A stretch of 64,000 nt of DNA, from assembly GCF_002216145.1 (NCBI RefSeq), contig NZ_CP022278.1:2432445-2496444 (forward strand). Direction: 5' to 3'. The notes below the pieces were generated by a model, which did no database searches, was not told the origin of the DNA, and worked only from the letters and a program-made list of their open reading frames with translations. The position numbers were made by a program, and so were the translations under genes. Origin of the DNA: Neisseria chenwenguii. Lineage in GTDB: Bacteria; Pseudomonadota; Gammaproteobacteria; Burkholderiales; Neisseriaceae. The first letter of the stretch is position 1; every line of letters begins with the position of its first letter. Shown piece after piece: positions 34,475 to 43,124 of the stretch.

Positions 34475-35776
34475 ATGAGACCGATTCCGACCTACCGACG
34501 CTGGTGGCGCTATAAGGCGTTCCGCCAAGATGCCGCGCTGCCGGCGCATACGGTCGATTGTCCGGACTGCGGCAGCCGCATGGATATTCCGCGTTTGGTG
34601 CAGGGGCAGGAGGTGCATTGTCCGGTGTGCAACCACGAAATCGTCGAGGTGGAAAACAATCCCTACGTCGCGCCGCTGGCTTATGCAACGACGTCGCTGA
34701 TTCTGATGGCTTTTGTGTACGGCATGATGCTGATGAAGGTCGAAATGTTCGGTATGACGTCGATTCTGTCGCTGCCGGGCATGATGCGCGGGCTGGTGCT
34801 GCTGGATTACGGTTTTCTCGCCGAGGTGATGTTTGCGCTGGTTTTCGGCACACCGCTGCTGTTTCTGCTGCTCTGTCTGTATGTTTACACGGCGCTGGCG
34901 CGGGAAAGGGTTTTTCCGGGGCTGCGCTGGGCGACGCGGGTATTGGTGCGGCTGCGGCATTGGATTATGGTGGATGTGTTTGTGGTGTCAGTGTTGGTGG
35001 CGCACATCAAACTGACCACGGTCGCGGCGGTGGAATACGGGCCGGCGGCTTATCTGATGCCGGCGCTGGCGGTGATGCTGATTCGGACTTCGGTGTCGAT
35101 TCCGCAGCATTGGGTTTATTACAAAATCCACCGCATTTTGGGGTGCAATGCCGTTCAGACGGCCTCTGAAGACAGAATCTGTTGCGGCCGCTGTCTGTAT
35201 TTCCGCGACCAAAACGAGGAAACCTGCGGCGTGTGCGGTGCGGATCTGTACCGCCGCCGCCCGAAAAGCCTGAGCATTTCGACGGCGTTTCTCATCGCGG
35301 CAGCAGTGCTGTATATCCCGGCCAATCTGCTGCCGATCATGATTTCTTCCAACCCGACCGCCTTGGAAATCAATACGATATTGAACGGCATCGTGTATAT
35401 GTGGAACGATGGCGACAAGCTGATTGCGGTGATTATTTTCTGCGCCAGTGTGCTGATTCCGATTATGAAGATTGCAGCGATGTCGTGGCTGACTGTTTCG
35501 GCGCATTTCCGGCCGTTTGCGAGTGCGCACTTAATGACGACGGTTTACCGCGTTACCGAAGCCATCGGCCGCTGGTCGATGATCGATATTTTTGTGATTA
35601 TTATCCTGATGAGCGCGTTTCATACCAATGTCGCGCGCGTCGTGCCCGGCGAAGCCGCCGTGTATTTCTGTTTGGTCGTTTTGCTGACCATGCTTTCTGC
35701 CTATTTTTTCGACCCGCGCCTGATTTGGGACAAACACAGCGTTTCAGACGGCCTCAAGAATGATGAACCAAGATAA
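34475..35776 (+). CDS. pqiA: PqiA family inner-membrane protein
   Basis: Membrane partner in the Pqi lipid-transport system. The ATG at 34475 gives 433 residues; an in-frame TTG at 34448 would add nine. Two repeats of zinc-ribbon plus four membrane segments: Cys29, Cys32, Cys49, Cys52, then segments from about 70; a second ribbon (CCGRCLYF...CGVCGAD) about residue 230, then SISTAFLIAAAVLYIPANLLPIM and three more. The stop overlaps the pqiB start by 17 bases, so the genes are translationally coupled. Confidence 0.93.
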   Translation: MRPIPTYRRWWRYKAFRQDAALPAHTVDCPDCGSRMDIPRLVQGQEVHCPVCNHEIVEVENNPYVAPLAYATTSLILMAFVYGMMLMKVEMFGMTSILSLPGMMRGLVLLDYGFLAEVMFALVFGTPLLFLLLCLYVYTALARERVFPGLRWATRVLVRLRHWIMVDVFVVSVLVAHIKLTTVAAVEYGPAAYLMPALAVMLIRTSVSIPQHWVYYKIHRILGCNAVQTASEDRICCGRCLYFRDQNEETCGVCGADLYRRRPKSLSISTAFLIAAAVLYIPANLLPIMISSNPTALEINTILNGIVYMWNDGDKLIAVIIFCASVLIPIMKIAAMSWLTVSAHFRPFASAHLMTTVYRVTEAIGRWSMIDIFVIIILMSAFHTNVARVVPGEAAVYFCLVVLLTMLSAYFFDPRLIWDKHSVSDGLKNDEPR

Positions 35777-37424
35777 CTCTTCCGAAACCCGAAGCGTGCC
35801 CGCGCGCGTGAATAAAACCAATGTTTTCACTTCCGTCGTCTGGATTATCCCGCTGGTTGCGCTGGTGGCCGGCGGCTGGCTTTTGATGAAGCAGATCCGC
35901 GAAACCGGCCCGCGCATCACGCTGCTGATGGACAGCGCCGAGGGCATCGAAGTCAACAATACAGTGGTGAAAGTGTTGAACGTCGATGTCGGCCGCGTCA
36001 TCCGCATCAAGCTGCGCGACGACCGCAAAGGCGTGGAAGTGACCGCGCAGCTCAACGCCGACGCCAAAGAACTGATGCGCAGCGATACCCAGTTTTGGGT
36101 GGTCAAGCCGCGCATCGACCAAAGCGGGGTAACGGGTTTGAATACGTTGCTTTCCGGCTCGTATATCGCGTTTACGCCCGGCAAAAGCAGCGAGGAAAAA
36201 CATACGTTTGAAGTGCAGGACATTCCGCCGATTGCCGCCATCGGCCAAAGCGGCCTGCGTCTGAAGCTGACCGGCAAAAACGACAAAATCCTCAACGTCG
36301 GCAGCCCGGTTTTATATGAAAACTTCATGGTCGGCATGATTGAAAGCGCGCGCTTCGAGCCGGCCGACCAGACCGTTCACTACACCGTCTTCATCCAAAG
36401 CCCCAACGACAAACTCATCAATTCCAACAGCCGCTTCTGGCTGTCCAGCGGTTTCCATATCGAAACTTCAGCCAACGGCATCAAAGTCGATTCTGCCCCG
36501 CTGGGCGCGTTAATCTCCGGCGCGATCTCGTTTGACGCGCCGAAAACCGGCGACAGCCACGCGGTCAAAAACAACGACCAATTCACGCTTTACGACAGCC
36601 AAAGCGAAGTCGCCAACCTGCCCGACGGGCGCTCGATTTACTACACCGCGTTTTTCAAACAATCCGTGCGCGGCCTGACGGCGGGTTCGCCTGTGGAATA
36701 CAAAGGCATCAACATCGGCGTCGTCACCGATGTGCCGTATTTCGACCGCAACGACAGCCTGCATCTGTTTGAAAACGGCTGGATTCCCGTGCGCCTGCGC
36801 CTCGAGCCCGCGCGCATGGAAATCAATGCCGACGCGCAAAGCAAAGACGTTTGGAAACAGCAGTTTCAGACGGCCTTAGACAAAGGGCTGACCGCTACGA
36901 TTTCCAGCAACAACCTGATTACCGGCACAAAAATGGTCGAACTGACCGAACCGCGCGGCTCGTCGCCCAAGCTCAAACCGCACACCGTTTACGGCGGCGA
37001 CACCGTGATTGCCACGCAAACCGGCGGTTTGGACGATTTGCAGGTGCAGGTCGCAAATCTGCTGGAAAAATTCAACAGCCTGCCGCTGGATAAAACCGTC
37101 AACAACCTCAACGGCTCGCTGGCCGAGCTGAAAACCACGCTCAAATCCGCCGATGCCGCGCTTAAATCCGTCAATTCGCTGGTCGGCAAACCGCAGACGC
37201 AAAACCTGCCCGCCGAGCTGAACGCCACGCTGCGCGAGTTGCGCGAAACCCTCAAAGGCGTATCGCCGCAATCGCCCGTGTACAGCGACGTTCAATCCAC
37301 CCTGCAAAGCCTCGACAAAACGCTGAAAGACGCGCAGCCAGTCATCCAAACCCTGAAAGAAAAACCCAACGCGCTGATTTTCAACCAAAATGCCAAAGAC
37401 CCGATCCCGAAAGGAAGCCGATAA
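35760..37424 (+). CDS. pqiB: PqiB, MCE-domain lipid-transport protein
   Basis: Forms a periplasm-spanning tube of stacked MCE rings that carries lipids between membranes. 554 residues; an N-terminal membrane segment (VVWIIPLVALVAGGWLLM, about 28-45), then three MCE domains (starts ITLLMDSAEGIEVNNTVVKVLNVDVGRV, LRLKLTGKNDKILNVGSPVLYEN, and SIYYTAFFKQSVRGLTAGSPVEYKG), then a long helical tail rich in coiled-coil heptads (about 430-530). Two Met at the start (35760 and 35763). pqiC follows with one-base overlap. Confidence 0.94.
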   Translation: MMNQDNSSETRSVPARVNKTNVFTSVVWIIPLVALVAGGWLLMKQIRETGPRITLLMDSAEGIEVNNTVVKVLNVDVGRVIRIKLRDDRKGVEVTAQLNADAKELMRSDTQFWVVKPRIDQSGVTGLNTLLSGSYIAFTPGKSSEEKHTFEVQDIPPIAAIGQSGLRLKLTGKNDKILNVGSPVLYENFMVGMIESARFEPADQTVHYTVFIQSPNDKLINSNSRFWLSSGFHIETSANGIKVDSAPLGALISGAISFDAPKTGDSHAVKNNDQFTLYDSQSEVANLPDGRSIYYTAFFKQSVRGLTAGSPVEYKGINIGVVTDVPYFDRNDSLHLFENGWIPVRLRLEPARMEINADAQSKDVWKQQFQTALDKGLTATISSNNLITGTKMVELTEPRGSSPKLKPHTVYGGDTVIATQTGGLDDLQVQVANLLEKFNSLPLDKTVNNLNGSLAELKTTLKSADAALKSVNSLVGKPQTQNLPAELNATLRELRETLKGVSPQSPVYSDVQSTLQSLDKTLKDAQPVIQTLKEKPNALIFNQNAKDPIPKGSR

Positions 37425-37942
37425 TGCGCCTGTTTCCCACCGCCGCCGCGCTGGCCTTAGCCGCCTGCTCAAGCGCGCCGGCCACGCAATATTTCATGCT
37501 GCCCGACAGCCAATACAGCCGCCCCGCCGCGCAGGGCGAGGAAGTGGCGGTGAAAGTATTCCTCGCCGCCCCGTTGGACAACGGCGGGCTGGTGTACCAA
37601 ACTGATGCCTTAAGCATCAATTTCGCCAAAAACAACCTCTGGGCAAGCCCGCTCGATGCCGCGCTGGCCAACAGTTTCAGCAACAAACTCAACCGCCTGA
37701 ACCCGCGTTATGTATATGCACCCGCCGGCCGCAGCCAAAGCGGCAAAACGCTGAAAATTTACGTCGAAGCCTTCAACGGCAGCTACCGCGGCCAAACCGT
37801 CGTCGTCGGCTACGCGCAATGGCCGAACGGCCAAACCCGCCCGTTTAAAGCCGAAACCGCACAGCAGGGCGACGGCTACGCCGCGATGGTGCAGTCGCTC
37901 GAGCAGGGTTTGCAGGCCGCGGCGGAACAGATTGCACGCTGA
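37424..37942 (+). CDS. pqiC: PqiC outer-membrane lipoprotein
   Basis: 172-residue lipoprotein with lipidated Cys15 (ALAAC) and the ABC-type auxiliary (DUF330-like) fold; it is thought to link the PqiB tube to the outer membrane. Its ATG shares a base with the pqiB stop. The order A-B-C is that of enterobacterial pqiABC. Confidence 0.9.
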   Translation: MRLFPTAAALALAACSSAPATQYFMLPDSQYSRPAAQGEEVAVKVFLAAPLDNGGLVYQTDALSINFAKNNLWASPLDAALANSFSNKLNRLNPRYVYAPAGRSQSGKTLKIYVEAFNGSYRGQTVVVGYAQWPNGQTRPFKAETAQQGDGYAAMVQSLEQGLQAAAEQIAR

Positions 37943-38106
37943 GGCCGTCTGAAATTTAACCGCCCTATCCTGCCGCTCCTTTTGCTTCGTTTGCGATCGC
38001 CCCGATAATGTTATGGATGTTTAGGGTTATCGGGCAGTTTCCCAATAAAAAAACAAGTCCGGCATCTCCATTTCTACCATTGTTCAGACGGCCTTTTTAA
38101 TCTGTC

Positions 38107-38135
38107 TGGCACTCCCCTGCCCCTGCAGGTATAAT
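38107..38135 (+). promoter_or_regulatory. Candidate promoter of uraA
   Basis: TGGCAC and TATAAT (38130-38135) with 17-bp spacing, 38 bp before ATG 38174. Confidence 0.5.
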
Positions 38136-38173
38136 CGCGCCCGTTTGCCAACAAAAGATAACGGAATTTAACC

Positions 38174-39400
38174 ATGCAGCAGCTCAAATCCGCCATTGCC
38201 GGCGCACAGATTTTGTTTGTCGCGTTTGGCGCGATGGTACTCGTTCCCCTGCTTACCGGACTTAATCCCGCGCTGGCGCTTTTGGGCGCAGGCTGCGGCA
38301 CTTTGCTGTTCCAACTGCTGACGCGGCGAAAAGTGCCGATTTTTTTGGGCTCGTCTTTCGCCTTTATCGCACCGATTATTTACGCGATTCAGGAATGGGG
38401 GCTGCCCTCGACCATGTTCGGCCTGTTTGCCGCGGGCTTTATGTATTTTGTATTTGCCGCGATAATTAAATGGCGCGGGCTGGAAGCGGTGCACAAACTG
38501 CTGCCGCCCGTGGTTATCGGCCCGGTGATTATGGTCATCGGTTTGTCGGTGGCAGGCGCAGCGAGCCAGATGGCGATGGGCTTTTCGGGCGACAAGCAGG
38601 TAATCGAATATGGCAGTTCGTTGATTTTGGCAGGTTTTTCATTTGCGGTAACGGTGATTGTGTCGGTATTCGGCAGCAAAATGATGAAACTCATCCCGAT
38701 TTTAATCGGCGTAGCCTCGGGCTATCTGCTGGCGCTGGCAATGGGGCTGGTGGATTTGAGCGGCATCATCAATGCGCCGTGGTTTGCCGTTCCCCATTTT
38801 GAAACGCCGCAGGTCAACTGGCAGGCGGCGCTGTTTATGCTGCCCGTCGCCATCGCGCCCGCCATCGAACACATCGGCGGCGTCATGGCCATCGGCAACG
38901 TCACCGGCAAAGATTACGCCAAAGACCCGGGTTTGGACAAAACCCTTGCCGGCGACGGTTTGGGCGTGTGCGTAGCCGGTTTGATCGGCGGCCCGCCGGT
39001 AACGACTTACGGCGAAGTGACCGGCGCGGTAATGATTACCAAAAACAGCAATCCTGTAATTATGACTTGGGCGGCGGTTTTCGCCATCTGCATGGCGTTT
39101 TTCGGCAAATTCAACGCCTTCCTCGCCTCGATTCCGCTGCCGGTAATGGGCGGCATCATGATTTTGCTGTTCGGCACCATCGCCTCGCTCGGTCTGAAAA
39201 CGCTGATTGACGCGAAAGTCGATTTGATGAAGCCGCGCAACCTCGTCATCGTCAGCTCGGTTTTGACCACAGGCGTCGGCGGCATGATCATCAAGGTCGG
39301 CACTCTCAGCTTCGCCGGCGTGGGTTTGTGTGCGGTGTTGGCGATTGCATTGAATATGTTGCTGCCGGATTCGGAAGATTCAGTGGAAAGCATCCACTAA
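38174..39400 (+). CDS. uraA: Uracil permease, NCS2 family
   Basis: Proton-coupled uracil importer of the nucleobase-cation-symport-2 family. 408 residues with about 14 membrane segments. GLNPALALLGAGCGTLLFQL at the start, then VGPVIMVIGLSVAGAA, and AIAPAIEHIGGVMAIGNVTGKDY with the substrate-binding Glu-His pair, then GGPPVTTYGEVTGAVMITKNS. Single gene with its own promoter and an inverted DUS terminator. Confidence 0.95.
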   Translation: MQQLKSAIAGAQILFVAFGAMVLVPLLTGLNPALALLGAGCGTLLFQLLTRRKVPIFLGSSFAFIAPIIYAIQEWGLPSTMFGLFAAGFMYFVFAAIIKWRGLEAVHKLLPPVVIGPVIMVIGLSVAGAASQMAMGFSGDKQVIEYGSSLILAGFSFAVTVIVSVFGSKMMKLIPILIGVASGYLLALAMGLVDLSGIINAPWFAVPHFETPQVNWQAALFMLPVAIAPAIEHIGGVMAIGNVTGKDYAKDPGLDKTLAGDGLGVCVAGLIGGPPVTTYGEVTGAVMITKNSNPVIMTWAAVFAICMAFFGKFNAFLASIPLPVMGGIMILLFGTIASLGLKTLIDAKVDLMKPRNLVIVSSVLTTGVGGMIIKVGTLSFAGVGLCAVLAIALNMLLPDSEDSVESIH

Positions 39401-39410
39401 ACAGATGCTT

Positions 39411-39464
39411 AAGGCCGTCTGAAAACTGTTTTTCCACAGGGGGACATGGTTTTCAGACGGCCTT
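39411..39464. terminator. Bidirectional inverted DUS terminator
   Basis: AAGGCCGTCTGAAAAC and GTTTTCAGACGGCCTT with a roughly 20-base loop between convergent uraA and the aldehyde dehydrogenase gene. Confidence 0.8.
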
Positions 39465-39468
39465 TTCT

Positions 39469-40812
39469 TTATTTCTGCCAATACGTTTTGACGTTTACAA
39501 ATTCATACAGCCCGAATTCCGACAATTCCCGCCCGTAGCCCGAATTTTTTACCCCGCCGAAGGGCAGGCGCAGGTCGCTGCTGGTGTGGCGGTTGATAAA
39601 TACCGAACCGGCTTCAATTTTTTCGGCCAAATGCCAAGCGCGTTTGGTGTCGGCGGAATAAATGGCGGCGCCGAGCCCGAAGGGCGTGTCGTTGGCCAGC
39701 GCAACGGCGTGGGCTTCGTCTTTTGCGCGCAGGATCATGGCGACGGGACCGAAAACTTCTTCGTGATACACGCGGCAGGCGGGGTTGACTTCATCCAAAA
39801 CAGTGGCAGGATAAAACCACCCTATCCCTACAGGAATTTCGCCGCCAATCAGACACTTTGCGCCGTTTTCGACGGCGTTTGTTACCTGATCATGCACATT
39901 TTCGCGCAAATCGGCGCGGTGCAGCGGCGCGAGCGTGGTTTCGGGCGATTTCGGGTCGCCGCTTTTGAGTTTGGCACATTCGTTTAAAAACAAAGCGATA
40001 AATTCATCCGCCACCGCCCCGGTTACGATAATGCGCTTGGCAGCGTTGCACGACTGCCCCGCATCGCGGAAACGCGAATAGCAGGCTTCTTTGGCAGCCT
40101 GCGCCAAATCGGCGTCGGGCAGAACGATAAAAGCGTTACTGCCGCCGAGTTCCAACACGGTTTTTTTGATGTGCGCACCCGCGTGGGCGGCGAGCAGGCG
40201 GCCGGTGGCGGTTGAGCCGGTAAACGCCAGCGCGTCGGTGTATTCGATGGCTTTGAGCGTGTCGCCGTGGTCGAGCCACGCAGGTACGATTGGCAGCTCG
40301 CTGCCGACCAGGTCAAACAGCGCGGCGCTGACTTTGGCCACGCTGGGCGCGGGTTTGACCGTGCAAGCATTGCCTGCGCACACCGCAGGAACGGCGAAAC
40401 GCAACACCTGCCACACGGGATAATTCCACGGCATCACGGCAAACACCGAACCCAGCGGCTCGAAGCGGACCTGACTCAGGCCGGCATGGGTGGCAATGGT
40501 TTTGTGCGCCAGCAATTCGGGCGCAAGGCGGGCATAGTAGCGGATGAGCTCGACCGATTTTTGCAGCTCGGCACGGCATTCGTGCAGGCAGCGGCCGACT
40601 TCTTCGCATACCATTTCCGCCAGCATTTCTTTGGCCTCGTCCAAACGGGCGGCAAAACGGTTGAGCCGCACCGTGCGCTCGGTTACAGACAACGCTGCAA
40701 ACGCCGCCTGACGCGCGTTCAAATCATCGAGTTTGGCGGCAAACGCCGCCCAAGTTTCTGCCTCGCGGCGGTAAAATTCCTGCCCGTTTGCGGCGTTGGT
40801 GCTGACAAACAC
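39469..40812 (-). CDS. NAD(P)-dependent aldehyde dehydrogenase (succinate-semialdehyde dehydrogenase-like)
   Basis: 447-residue cytoplasmic enzyme. Catalytic Cys255 is in AGQSCNAAKR, the general base Glu221 in LELGGSNAF, and Asn130 in MPWNYPVWQ. It lacks the first ~30 residues of the longer family members (about 480-490), a normal shortening in the GabD2/YneI-like group. Substrate is a small aldehyde acid, likely succinate semialdehyde, by similarity only. Single gene. Confidence 0.88.
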   Translation of the reverse strand: MFVSTNAANGQEFYRREAETWAAFAAKLDDLNARQAAFAALSVTERTVRLNRFAARLDEAKEMLAEMVCEEVGRCLHECRAELQKSVELIRYYARLAPELLAHKTIATHAGLSQVRFEPLGSVFAVMPWNYPVWQVLRFAVPAVCAGNACTVKPAPSVAKVSAALFDLVGSELPIVPAWLDHGDTLKAIEYTDALAFTGSTATGRLLAAHAGAHIKKTVLELGGSNAFIVLPDADLAQAAKEACYSRFRDAGQSCNAAKRIIVTGAVADEFIALFLNECAKLKSGDPKSPETTLAPLHRADLRENVHDQVTNAVENGAKCLIGGEIPVGIGWFYPATVLDEVNPACRVYHEEVFGPVAMILRAKDEAHAVALANDTPFGLGAAIYSADTKRAWHLAEKIEAGSVFINRHTSSDLRLPFGGVKNSGYGRELSEFGLYEFVNVKTYWQK

Positions 40813-40873
40813 GGTTGTTTCCTTTATATGTATTTTATTTTTAAGAGATAAAAATCATGATGCCGTCTGAAAA

Positions 40874-40979
40874 TATAGTAAATAAAATAAGCAAGATGCA
40901 AGGCGGCAAGGCGCAGACAGTACGGGTAGTACGGCAAGCTGCAGCCAACGAAGTAGATTTCTTATTTTAATTTACTATA
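40874..40979. mobile_element. Short Correia-type element (CREE)
   Basis: About 106 bp with inverted ends TATAGTAAATAAAATAAG and TATAGTAAATTAAAATAAG, enclosing GCGCAGACAGTACGGGTAGT and TACGG followed by GCAGCCAACGAAG. It is an internally deleted version of the element at 28175-28330 and fills part of the 326-bp gap between the aldehyde dehydrogenase and purK; the rest holds clustered DUS. Confidence 0.85.
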
Positions 40980-41108
40980 GAAAAGTTTTCAGACGGCCTT
41001 TGCAAAAATCAGAACGGCCGTCTGAAACTTTTACAGACATCGTTTTTTGCAGGAACAAGTTTTTCCCTACCCGGACGGCAGCAGTACCGTTTTTTTATTT
41101 TACAAAAG

Positions 41109-41138
41109 GTTCAGACGGCCGAATGCCGTCTGAAAACC
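41109..41138 (-). terminator. Inverted DUS hairpin after purK
   Basis: GGTTCAGACGGC and GCCGTCTGAAAACC nearly abut just past the purK stop on the minus strand. Confidence 0.7.
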
Positions 41139-42281
41139 CTACTTTTTCAAAACCGTGTGCAGTCGCTGCGCGTTTTGCAAGGCTGTGTCCACGTCCTGCG
41201 CCAGCGTGACGAAATGCCCCATTTTGCGGCCTTTACGGGCGGCTTTTTTGCCGTAGAGGTGCAGATGGGAATGCGGGTCGGACTGAAGTGGCAGCCAGTT
41301 TGGTTCGCTGCCGTCTCCGCCCCAAACGTCGCCGAGAATGTTCGCCATGCAGCAGGCGGAAAGCAGACGGGTGTCGGCGGGGGGCAGGCCGCACATGATG
41401 CGCACCTGCTGCTGGAACTGGCTGGCGGCGCACGCGTCGATGGTGTGGTGGCCGCTGTTGTGCGGGCGCGGGGCGATTTCGTTTACCACCAGCTCGTGCG
41501 TGTCGCCGACGACGAACATTTCCACCGCCAGCACGCCGACGTAATCCAGCTCGTCGGCCAAACGTCGCGCCATTTCCCGCGCCTGCTGCTGCACGTCGGC
41601 GCTCAGGCGGGCGGGCACGATGGAATAGGCCAGAATGCCGTTTTCGTGGATGTTTTCGGCAGGGTCGAAAGTCTGCACGTTTTCGCTGTTCAGACGGCAT
41701 ACCACCACCGAAATCTCACCGCGCAAATCGACCATTTTTTCCAACACGCAGTCCACGCCGCCGTGTTCGGCAAAGGCCGTCTGAAGTTCGGCCAAGGTTT
41801 TCACGCGGATTTGGCCTTTGCCGTCGTAGCCCAGCGTGGCGGTTTTCAGAATGCCGGGCAGAAATTCCGCGCTCGCGTCGCTGATGTCTTCGGGTTTGCA
41901 GACGGCTTGATACGGCGCGGTCTGCAAACCGGCTTTGCGTATCCACGCTTTTTCCTGAATGCGGTTTTGCGCAACAGCGACGCAATCGCCGCTCGGCGAC
42001 ACGCGGGTGTGCCGCGCCAAAAAACGCATCGCGTCGGCATTGACGTTTTCAAATTCGGTGGTGACGGCGGCGCATTCCGCCAACTCGTCCAACGCGGCTT
42101 GGTCGTCGAACGGCGCGCACAGATGGCGGTTGGCAAATTCCGCCGCCGGCGCGTTCGGGTCGGGGTCGAGCACGGTCACGCGGTAGCCCATGGTTTTGGC
42201 GGCAACGGTGAACATACGTCCAAGCTGGCCGCCGCCGAGAATGCCGAGGTTGGCGGGAGGGAGGATGGGGGTGTTTTGCAT
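41139..42281 (-). CDS. purK: N5-carboxyaminoimidazole ribonucleotide synthase
   Basis: ATP-grasp enzyme that adds bicarbonate to AIR in purine synthesis. 380 residues. ILGGGQLGRMF (14-24) is the ATP-grasp N-terminal signature, and GRPHNSGHHTID-like NEIAPRPHNSGHHTIDAC in the C-terminal half is the metal/ATP part. PurE is not in the window. The Fic gene lies 44 bp upstream on the same strand. Confidence 0.97.
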   Translation of the reverse strand: MQNTPILPPANLGILGGGQLGRMFTVAAKTMGYRVTVLDPDPNAPAAEFANRHLCAPFDDQAALDELAECAAVTTEFENVNADAMRFLARHTRVSPSGDCVAVAQNRIQEKAWIRKAGLQTAPYQAVCKPEDISDASAEFLPGILKTATLGYDGKGQIRVKTLAELQTAFAEHGGVDCVLEKMVDLRGEISVVVCRLNSENVQTFDPAENIHENGILAYSIVPARLSADVQQQAREMARRLADELDYVGVLAVEMFVVGDTHELVVNEIAPRPHNSGHHTIDACAASQFQQQVRIMCGLPPADTRLLSACCMANILGDVWGGDGSEPNWLPLQSDPHSHLHLYGKKAARKGRKMGHFVTLAQDVDTALQNAQRLHTVLKK

Positions 42282-42325
42282 GGTTTGATTTACTTAGTTA
42301 ATTATGAACATAATTTTATGAATAT

Positions 42326-43057
42326 TCAGATTTTTGCTAATTTCTTCATTACCTCAAGTCTAAATTTCATAAATTCACTTAAGTCTTCTGAAATCCCTTC
42401 CTCTCCATAAAACCTCATGCTATCAATACCATGTTCAGGCGTTAAATTAAGTAATTTTCGTAGTTTGGAAATATATTGAGGATCAAAGTCTTCTCGCCCT
42501 TTTTGTCCTTTTTTCTTCACAGTGACACCTTGGATAACACTATTTGTCCTAAGATTTCTTATTTTGTAAACTGCACCATAGTCTAATAAGCCGTAATTGA
42601 AATTGGCTAAAATACTTTTTAATCGGTTAAATTTTAAAGGTCTATCACCTTTACTTTGATGGCGAGAATTCGTTTCTAAAAATTCAGCAATGACACTAAC
42701 TTCATCATTTCGATTTTCACAAATTTCATGCGCAGCAATTTGTCGAGTAAATTCATATAACTCATCGTCAGAGCATCGTTCTAATAATATGCCTAATTCT
42801 CCTAAATAATAAATAGTAGAGAGTAATGCTGTTCGTTTATTTCCATTATGAAAAGGATGATTATTGATGATGCTATGAAATAATGCAGCGGCTTTCAGAT
42901 AAGAAGTATCATACTCTGGGTTTAAATCGGGACGACTGGCAGCAGATTCAATTCCATTCTGACTTTTTACTCCAGGAGGTTGAATTGGATCTTCTAAATT
43001 AACAAAATAGTTGGTTAGATAGTCATGGATAAAAATAATAGTATTGGAATTTATCAT
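42326..43057 (-). CDS. Fic/Doc family protein with unrecognised C-terminal extension
   Basis: 243 residues, clearly AT-rich against GC-rich neighbours (foreign origin likely). Residues 1 to about 130 are a Doc-type Fic domain: KSQNGIESAASRP, then the catalytic core HPFHNGNKR (67-75). Lys74 replaces the second Gly of AMP-transferring Fic proteins (GNGR), as in P1 Doc, which phosphorylates EF-Tu; Asn71 stands at the Asp position of many members. I could not identify the classical inhibitory (S/T)xxxE(G/N) motif. Residues about 131-243 are a basic, then acidic extension (VKKKGQKGREDFDPQYISKL) that I do not recognise. No antitoxin gene is adjacent; the extension could act in cis or bind DNA (inference). 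Confidence 0.8.
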   Translation of the reverse strand: MINSNTIIFIHDYLTNYFVNLEDPIQPPGVKSQNGIESAASRPDLNPEYDTSYLKAAALFHSIINNHPFHNGNKRTALLSTIYYLGELGILLERCSDDELYEFTRQIAAHEICENRNDEVSVIAEFLETNSRHQSKGDRPLKFNRLKSILANFNYGLLDYGAVYKIRNLRTNSVIQGVTVKKKGQKGREDFDPQYISKLRKLLNLTPEHGIDSMRFYGEEGISEDLSEFMKFRLEVMKKLAKI

Positions 43058-43080
43058 TTTTGAATTTAATCCTAATATGA

Positions 43081-43097
43081 TTTATTGTTTCAATAAA
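43081..43097. promoter_or_regulatory. Perfect 17-bp palindrome upstream of the Fic gene
   Basis: TTTATTGTTTCAATAAA, arms of seven bases and a three-base centre, 23 bp before the Fic start (ATG at 43057). Good candidate operator for autoregulation. Confidence 0.55.
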
Positions 43098-43124
43098 ATT
43101 AATGCCGTCTGAAAAAATACACGG

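Noticed and set aside
42326..43057. Fic gene as part of a larger prophage or genomic island
   Set aside because: Only this one gene and its short flanks are AT-rich; purK and trpE on either side are ordinary.
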